A stretch of 10,000 nt of DNA from Desulfovibrio sp. (GTDB lineage Bacteria; Desulfobacterota; Desulfovibrionia; Desulfovibrionales; Desulfovibrionaceae), in contig JAIWOE010000021.1 in NCBI GenBank assembly GCA_020217165.1, forward strand, positions 1-10,000. Direction: 5' to 3'. Under the pieces are notes generated by a model, which saw nothing but the letters and a program-made list of their open reading frames with translations, was not told where the DNA came from and did not search any database. Positions 5,720 through 10,000 of the stretch are shown here, one piece after another; positions within the stretch are counted from its first letter, which is position 1; every line of letters starts with the position of its first letter. A program made the position numbers and the translations under genes.

Positions 5720-7927
5720 ATGGCTCGACGCATGCATGCCCTGTGTTGCCCGGCGATGTGCTGCGCCGTGGCCCTGTTGTCCTTCCTGGCGTGGCCCGCG
5801 GGCCGGGGTGCGGCCCAGCAGCGCCCGGCCGACCCGGCGCCCCTTTCCCATCAGCTCGAAGCCCGCCTGTTCCCGGAACAGGCCCGCATCGACATCCATG
5901 ACGTCATCCGCCTGCCGCAGGATGCGCCCGCGGTCTTGGAATTGCGTATGGCGAAACAGGTGGAGGTGCTGGAAGTCGTCCTGCATGCCGCCACGTCTGC
6001 GCGCCTGCCCGATGCGCTTCCCGATGCATTGCCCGATCCAATCCCAGTCCCGTTGGAACAGGACGCCGGGCGCATACGGCTCCAGTTGTCCGAACAGGCC
6101 GCCGGCGGTGAGCTGCACCTGCGCGCGCGCTGCCTGTTTCAGGAGGATGTGGAAGAGGCTCCTGCCAACATGGATAATCCCGGCTTTGGCGTGACGGGAG
6201 TCATCCACCCCAAGGGCGCCATGCTCCTGGCTGGCAGCGGCTGGCATCCCATGTCCGGCCATGCTGGCGGCGACGTATACCGCATTACCGTGCGCGCCCC
6301 CGCGGGCATGCCCGCCGTGACCACCGGGGCCCTGGTGGGTTTTTTCGAAGCGGAGGGGGAGCAGGTTTCCGTCTGGGAAACCATGCCCGTCCTGGGGCCG
6401 TTGCCCCTGGCCGCAGGCTGGTGGCAGGTGCGCGAATCCAGCGAGGCCGGTGTGCGCGTGTTCACCTGCCTCACGGCAGATAATGCCGCCCTGGCTCCGC
6501 GCTACCTGGAAGCCTCCACCCGCTGGATCAAGTTCTACGAACGCCTGCACGGGCCGTATCCCTTTGCCCAATTCATGGTGGTGGAGAATTTTCTGCCCAC
6601 GGGATACGGCTTTCCCGGCTTCACCCTGCTGGGCGGGGCCGTGCTGCGGCTGCCCTTTATCCCGGACACCAGCCTGCGCCACGAGATTGCCCACTGCTGG
6701 TGGGGCAATGGCGTGTTTGTGGATTACAGCCAGGGCAACTGGTGCGAAGGCCTGGCCACCTACGTGGCCGACTACCTGAGCGAGGAAGAGAAATCTCCCG
6801 AAGCGGCGCGGGACTATCGCCTGCGCACCCTGCGTCGGTACGCCCAGCTGGCCGCCGGGCCGGAAGATTTCCCCCTGGCGCGGTTCGCCTCGCGCATGAG
6901 CCCGGCCACCCAGGCCGTGGGCTACGGCAAGGCCATGTTCGTGTTTCACATGATTCGCACCCGCCTGGGGGACGACGCCTTTTGGACGGCCCTGCGGGAG
7001 GTTTTTCGCGCCCGGCTGTTCCGGGAGGCTGGCTGGGAGGACTTCCGTCGCGCCTTTGTGGTCCATGGCGGTTGGGATGACCAGGAGAGCCGCCGCTTCA
7101 TGCGGCAGTGGATCGCCCAGCCCGGCGCGCCCGTGCTGGCCCTGGAGGCCATGCGCCGGGAACGGCGCGTCCTGGCGGATCACGACGGCTGGCTGGTCTC
7201 TGGCGCCGTGATCCAGCAGGAGCCGGCCTATGCCCTGTCCGTGCCCGTGGAGGTCAGCATGGGCAATGCCGCCGTGACCCGGACCGTGACCATGCAGCAG
7301 GGGCGGGCGGTCTTTTCCTTGGAGACGCCTGGGCTCCCCCGCGCGACCGTCATCGATCCCGGGGCGCACCTCTTCCGCCTGCTCTCTCCGCAGGAAATTC
7401 CCGCCACGGTGGACACCCTCAAGGGTTCTGTCACCTGCACCGCCGTGCTGGGGGCGGGGGTGTCGGCGGTACACCGCGAGGCGCTGTCCACCCTGCTGGC
7501 CGGGCTCTCCCAGCCGCGGGCTCGGGTGGTGGAGGAATCCACCCTGCAGGAGGCGGATCTCCACGCCCTGGCCCATCGCGATCTCCTCTTCTTCGGATGG
7601 CCGCAAAGCGCCGTGGGCCGGCAATTGCTGGGGCAGATGCCCACGCCGCCCGAGGCCGCCACCGCCGCGGGGGCCGACGTGGTGCTGCTGGTGGCCCGGG
7701 GCGTCCAGAATCACGCGGGAGTACTCGACCGGAGTGGGGCGGCGGGCGTACGGGCCGTGGTGGACATTGCGACCCAGGCGAGCCTGCAGGCCGTGTCCCG
7801 GCCGGCCTTCCTCATCGGCCATTACGGTCGCTACAGCGTGCTGGCCTTCCGCGAGGGCCAGGCCGTGTTCCGCGATACCTGGCCCCCCGGCGACGGTCCC
7901 ACCACCCACCGCTTCAGGGACGAGTGA
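5720..7927 (+). CDS. Exported M1-like zinc metallopeptidase
   Basis: A 735-residue protein from the ATG at 5720. That start gives a standard signal peptide: basic MARRMHALCC, a hydrophobic core to about residue 27, and probable cleavage near GRGAAQ. An in-frame ATG at 5666 with a purine-rich leader (GGGGAAAAGGGA) is a real alternative adding 18 residues. The gluzincin motif HEIAH is at residues 321-325, with the third ligand probably Glu343 in NWCEGLATY. The segment YGFPGFTLLGG sits where M1 enzymes bind the substrate N-terminus, and GYGKAMFVFHMIRTRLGDDAF matches the conserved helix after the active site. The N-terminal third is beta-rich, as in the M1 fold. A C-terminal region after about 550 is not a typical M1 C-domain. 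The HEXXH-Glu spacing is 17 residues rather than the usual 18. Probably a periplasmic or envelope peptidase; substrate unknown. Divergent from the kinase gene. Confidence 0.82.
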   Translation: MARRMHALCCPAMCCAVALLSFLAWPAGRGAAQQRPADPAPLSHQLEARLFPEQARIDIHDVIRLPQDAPAVLELRMAKQVEVLEVVLHAATSARLPDALPDALPDPIPVPLEQDAGRIRLQLSEQAAGGELHLRARCLFQEDVEEAPANMDNPGFGVTGVIHPKGAMLLAGSGWHPMSGHAGGDVYRITVRAPAGMPAVTTGALVGFFEAEGEQVSVWETMPVLGPLPLAAGWWQVRESSEAGVRVFTCLTADNAALAPRYLEASTRWIKFYERLHGPYPFAQFMVVENFLPTGYGFPGFTLLGGAVLRLPFIPDTSLRHEIAHCWWGNGVFVDYSQGNWCEGLATYVADYLSEEEKSPEAARDYRLRTLRRYAQLAAGPEDFPLARFASRMSPATQAVGYGKAMFVFHMIRTRLGDDAFWTALREVFRARLFREAGWEDFRRAFVVHGGWDDQESRRFMRQWIAQPGAPVLALEAMRRERRVLADHDGWLVSGAVIQQEPAYALSVPVEVSMGNAAVTRTVTMQQGRAVFSLETPGLPRATVIDPGAHLFRLLSPQEIPATVDTLKGSVTCTAVLGAGVSAVHREALSTLLAGLSQPRARVVEESTLQEADLHALAHRDLLFFGWPQSAVGRQLLGQMPTPPEAATAAGADVVLLVARGVQNHAGVLDRSGAAGVRAVVDIATQASLQAVSRPAFLIGHYGRYSVLAFREGQAVFRDTWPPGDGPTTHRFRDE
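6008..6043 (+). repeat. Three in-frame 12-bp tandem repeats (Pro-Asp-Ala-Leu) in the M1-like gene
   Basis: CCCGATGCGCTT, CCCGATGCATTG and CCCGATCCAATC follow one another in frame, giving the residues PDAL-PDAL-PDPI at about residues 97-108. Unit length is a multiple of three, so copy-number changes would keep the frame. They probably form a short proline-rich loop in the N-terminal domain. Confidence 0.6.
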
Positions 7928-7976
7928 GCCCGCACCCCGGCCCACACCCTTGGCCCGTCCCCTCGGCTGCGGCTTC

Positions 7977-8005
7977 TTGTCACCCGAGGTAAAACCGTGC
8001 ATATG
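7977..8005 (+). promoter_or_regulatory. Possible sigma-70-type promoter for the small secreted protein
   Basis: TTGTCA at 7977-7982 (5 of 6 to TTGACA) is followed after 17 bp by CATATG at 8000-8005, a weak -10 (3 of 6). It lies in the 128-bp gap after the metallopeptidase stop and about 50 bp ahead of the next start codon, a sensible place for a transcript start. The weak -10 keeps confidence low. Confidence 0.3.
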
Positions 8006-8014
8006 GGATACAAG

Positions 8015-8034
8015 CCGGCATGTGCCGGTGCACA
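8015..8034. promoter_or_regulatory. Overlapping inverted repeats in the leader, possible operator
   Basis: CCGGCA (8015-8020) and TGCCGG (8023-8028) are inverted around TG. The overlapping TGTGC (8021-8025) and GCACA (8030-8034) are inverted around four bases. The pair sits between the proposed -10 element and the ribosome binding site of the small secreted protein. It could be an operator or alternative RNA hairpins. No known regulator consensus was recognised. Confidence 0.25.
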
Positions 8035-8055
8035 TCACATACCAGGGAGGGGGTC

Positions 8056-8412
8056 ATGGGGGCGTCCATCAGTCGCATGGTGCGGAAGCTTGTGGTGGCG
8101 TGCACGGTCCTGCTCATGGCCGTGCCGGCCATGGCGGAAACCTGCCAGTACAACACGCCCTGGGGCGTGCTGACGCTGTACTTCAATTACAACAACAACA
8201 CCTTCAGCGGCGATTATCCCCATATGGGCGGCCAGGTGGCCGGGGTGCTGTTCGGGGACAGCTCCGGCAAGGGCCAGTGGGCCCAGCACGATGGCAGTGG
8301 ATCGTTTGTATTCAATTTTCACAAGTCCGGATTCCAGGGTAAATGGAACCACGCCTCGGATCGCTCCTGGCGGGGCGACTGGAACGGCAAGCTCATCCGC
8401 TGCTGGCAGTAG
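8056..8412 (+). CDS. Small secreted two-cysteine protein of unknown function
   Basis: 118 residues from the ATG at 8056, chosen because GGAGG at 8046-8050 lies five bases ahead; an upstream in-frame GTG start at 8020 would precede this ribosome binding site. A clear signal peptide (MGASISRMVRKLVVACTVLL, then a hydrophobic run) is cut after AMA, at about residue 27. The mature part of about 91 residues has one Cys near each end (C29 and C116), which could form a disulfide. It is rich in Gly, Asn, Trp and aromatics, with repeating strand-like units of the form G-x-W and F-x-G-x-W (for example GKGQWAQ, FQGKWN, WRGDWNGK). That pattern suggests a small antiparallel beta barrel or sandwich. I do not recognise the family. 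Its stop lies 6 bp from the convergent gluQRS stop, with no visible terminator between. Confidence 0.72.
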   Translation: MGASISRMVRKLVVACTVLLMAVPAMAETCQYNTPWGVLTLYFNYNNNTFSGDYPHMGGQVAGVLFGDSSGKGQWAQHDGSGSFVFNFHKSGFQGKWNHASDRSWRGDWNGKLIRCWQ

Positions 8413-8418
8413 CCGGGT

Positions 8419-9384
8419 CTACCCAAGGCTGCGCAGGCAGGCGGCAAGATCCAGAGGCGTCGGCACCGCCCCCGTGGGCAGGGCCTGGTGAGTGAAACGG
8501 GGCACCAGGGCACTCGCGGGGCAGGGTACCGGCGCCGGCGTGTCCTGCAGGCCGGCACTGTGGCCCAGCCAGCCCACCACGGCCTCGGCCCGGATGCCGG
8601 CCTCCCGCAGGGCGGCCAGTTCCAGGCTGCCGTGGCGTTTGGCCAGGCGTTCTCCGGCCTCGTCCACCAGCAGGGGCACGTGGAGGTACTCCGGCGTGGG
8701 CGCTCCCAGCAGGGTCAGCAGCAGCACCTGCCAGGGAGTGGAGTCCAGCAGGTCCTCGCCCCGCACCACCTGGGTCACACCCATGGCGGCGTCGTCCACG
8801 GTGACGGCCAACTGGTAGGCCCAGACGCCGTCGGATCGCCGCAGGGCCACATCCCCCAGGCTGGCCGGGGCCACGCACTGCCGGCCGCGACGGAGATCGG
8901 TAAAGGATACCGGCGTCTCCGGACAGCGCAACCGCCAGGCTGGCAGCCGACCCTGGGCCTCCCGGGCTGCGCAGGCCTCGGGGGTGAGGGCGGCGCACAC
9001 GCCGGAATATACCGGCCCGGCCTCCCCGGCATGGGGGGCGGAGGCCAGGCTGCGCAGCTCCTTGCGGGTACAGTAGCAGGGGTAGACCTGACCGCGCCGG
9101 CGCAGGTCCTCCATGGCGGCCTCGTACCGGTCCAGACGATGGCTTTGGAAATGCGGACCGTCGTCCCAGTCCAGGCCCAGCCATTCCAGGTCCCGCTGCA
9201 TCTGGTCGGCAAAGGCCGGCCTGGCGCGCACGGGGTCGATGTCTTCCATCCGCAGGATCACCCGCCCGCCGCGGCTGCGTGCCGCCAGCCAGGCCAGCAG
9301 GAAGGCCCAGGCGTTGCCCAGGTGCAGCCGGCCCGTGGGGCTTGGCGCCAGGCGACCCACGGGGGGGCGACTAGAACTGGGCAT
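8419..9384 (-). CDS. gluQ: Glutamyl-Q tRNA(Asp) synthetase
   Basis: A 321-residue protein from the ATG at 9384. It charges glutamate onto the queuosine base at the wobble position of tRNA(Asp), acting as a truncated glutamyl-tRNA synthetase. Visible signatures are PSPTGRLHLGN (class I HIGH region, His21), RMEDID after it, and ERLAKRHGS as the KMSKS-like loop (Lys249). A zinc site fits C103-x-C105, Y126 and C130, matching the Cys-x-Cys...Tyr-x3-Cys ligands known from E. coli YadB. No anticodon-binding domain follows the catalytic part, which separates it from GltX. The length is close to the usual 290-310. The ATG lies inside the upstream MBOAT gene (14-nt overlap) and lacks a good ribosome binding site, so reinitiation is likely. 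A run of seven C at codons 6-8 precedes a possible alternative GTG start (codon 9). The symbol gluQRS is also used. Confidence 0.93.
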   Translation of the reverse strand: MPSSSRPPVGRLAPSPTGRLHLGNAWAFLLAWLAARSRGGRVILRMEDIDPVRARPAFADQMQRDLEWLGLDWDDGPHFQSHRLDRYEAAMEDLRRRGQVYPCYCTRKELRSLASAPHAGEAGPVYSGVCAALTPEACAAREAQGRLPAWRLRCPETPVSFTDLRRGRQCVAPASLGDVALRRSDGVWAYQLAVTVDDAAMGVTQVVRGEDLLDSTPWQVLLLTLLGAPTPEYLHVPLLVDEAGERLAKRHGSLELAALREAGIRAEAVVGWLGHSAGLQDTPAPVPCPASALVPRFTHQALPTGAVPTPLDLAACLRSLG

Positions 9385-10000
9385 AGATGAAGGGCTGGAA
9401 GGTCTTGCCCGCCAGGGGCGCCAGGCTGACGACGAAGAGGACGGCCAGGAGCACCGCGCGGGCCAGGGCCGCAGCCGGAGACGCCGCCAGCCCCGCAGGC
9501 AGGCGTTGGGCCAGCCACTGCGCCGTGGGCATGGAGCAAAGCACCCCCAGGAGCAGGGCGGCCTGTACATCCACCCCGTGCAGAGACCACAGGACCTCCT
9601 TCACCGCCTCGCCAGGGGTGGAAAGGCCCGCCAGGGCGCCGTAATACCCCAGGGCTGCCTCCAGGGTGGGGGCGCGGAAAAGGGTCCAGCCCAGCATGAT
9701 GGCCAGCAGCAGATAGCCGTGCTGGAGGGGCCGGGGCAAGGCCTCGAAGAACCGGGGGAAGAACCGCTCCAGGCTGATACACAGACCATGGTAGGCCCCC
9801 CAGGCGATGAAGGCCCAGCCTGCGCCGTGCCACATGCCACACAGGAAGAAAACCATAAAGAGGTTGATGCCCGTGCGCACCGGCCCGCGCCGGTTGCCCC
9901 CCAGGGGGATGTACAGGTAATCCCGAAACCAGCTGGACAGGGACATATGCCAGCGCTGCCAGAATTCCCGCACACTACGGGCGATGTACGGATAGTTGAA
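9371..10000 (-). CDS. MBOAT-family O-acyltransferase, C-terminal part (gene continues past the window)
   Basis: The frame is open to the window edge and gives the last 209 residues. It contains the family's best-known block, FWQRWHMSLSSWFRDYLYIP followed by LGGNR, preceded by FNYPYIARSVRE as in AlgI-like proteins. Then comes CGMWHGAGWAF, whose His is the conserved catalytic residue. Several hydrophobic membrane segments follow, and it ends TFQPFIYAQF. AlgI/DltB-type enzymes sit in the inner membrane and transfer acyl groups (usually acetyl) to exported polysaccharides or other envelope targets, normally with a periplasmic partner. The partner and substrate are outside this window. The stop (9373-9371) lies within gluQRS, indicating a shared transcript. 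Confidence 0.9.
   Translation of the reverse strand, partial: FNYPYIARSVREFWQRWHMSLSSWFRDYLYIPLGGNRRGPVRTGINLFMVFFLCGMWHGAGWAFIAWGAYHGLCISLERFFPRFFEALPRPLQHGYLLLAIMLGWTLFRAPTLEAALGYYGALAGLSTPGEAVKEVLWSLHGVDVQAALLLGVLCSMPTAQWLAQRLPAGLAASPAAALARAVLLAVLFVVSLAPLAGKTFQPFIYAQF

Noticed and set aside
5591..8038. Very long open frame on the minus strand opposite the M1-like peptidase (about 815 codons)
   Set aside because: It has low-complexity Gly/His/Arg/Gln-rich sequence with no domain. The plus strand there encodes a signal peptide, a zinc motif and conserved blocks. It is a codon-bias shadow in G+C-rich DNA.
1..10000. CRISPR array, tRNA or rRNA gene, transposase or integrase
   Set aside because: No regularly spaced repeat-spacer pattern, no rRNA-like or cloverleaf sequence, and no transposase or recombinase motif was found in either strand.

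Overview
The window is about 65-70% G+C and codes densely on both strands. Its gene content fits a free-living Gram-negative bacterium: a gingipain-type secreted protease relic, a tandem-PAS hybrid histidine kinase, a secreted M1-type metalloprotease, GluQRS and an MBOAT acyltransferase. A Desulfovibrionaceae-like organism seems plausible from general style. That is inference only, because no marker gene is present.

Layout, left to right. (1) Positions 1-95: the first eight codons of a leftward gene with a strong ribosome binding site, a hairpin over its start codon, and an AT-rich upstream segment with a 9-bp direct repeat at 11-bp spacing. (2) About 84-2047, plus strand: a broken C25 (gingipain-like) cysteine peptidase gene. 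It has lost its N-terminus and is split over three frames by what look like two single-base insertions. Removing one base at each site restores a continuous catalytic domain followed by a beta-rich C-terminal domain. (3) 5588 down to 2101, minus strand: a hybrid histidine kinase (TM-PAS-PAS-HisKA-HATPase-REC-HPt) followed directly by an AraC-family regulator, joined at a stretch of tandem octamers. (4) 5720-7927, plus strand: an exported M1-like metallopeptidase, divergent from the kinase. (5) 8056-8412, plus strand: a small secreted two-cysteine protein with its own probable promoter. (6) 10000 down to 8419, minus strand: the C-terminal part of an MBOAT O-acyltransferase overlapping by 14 nt the start of gluQRS (glutamyl-Q tRNA(Asp) synthetase).

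How they relate. The kinase and AraC gene look like one regulatory transcription unit. Their target is unknown, although the divergent exported peptidase shares their upstream region. MBOAT and gluQRS look translationally coupled but have no obvious functional link. The two protease genes and the small secreted protein give the region an extracytoplasmic flavour. I did not find a convincing new multi-gene system. The points most worth checking are the decaying C25 gene, the control elements at the left edge, the octamer repeats at the kinase/AraC junction, and the uncharacterised secreted 118-residue protein. No gene-free stretch exceeds about 130 bases.
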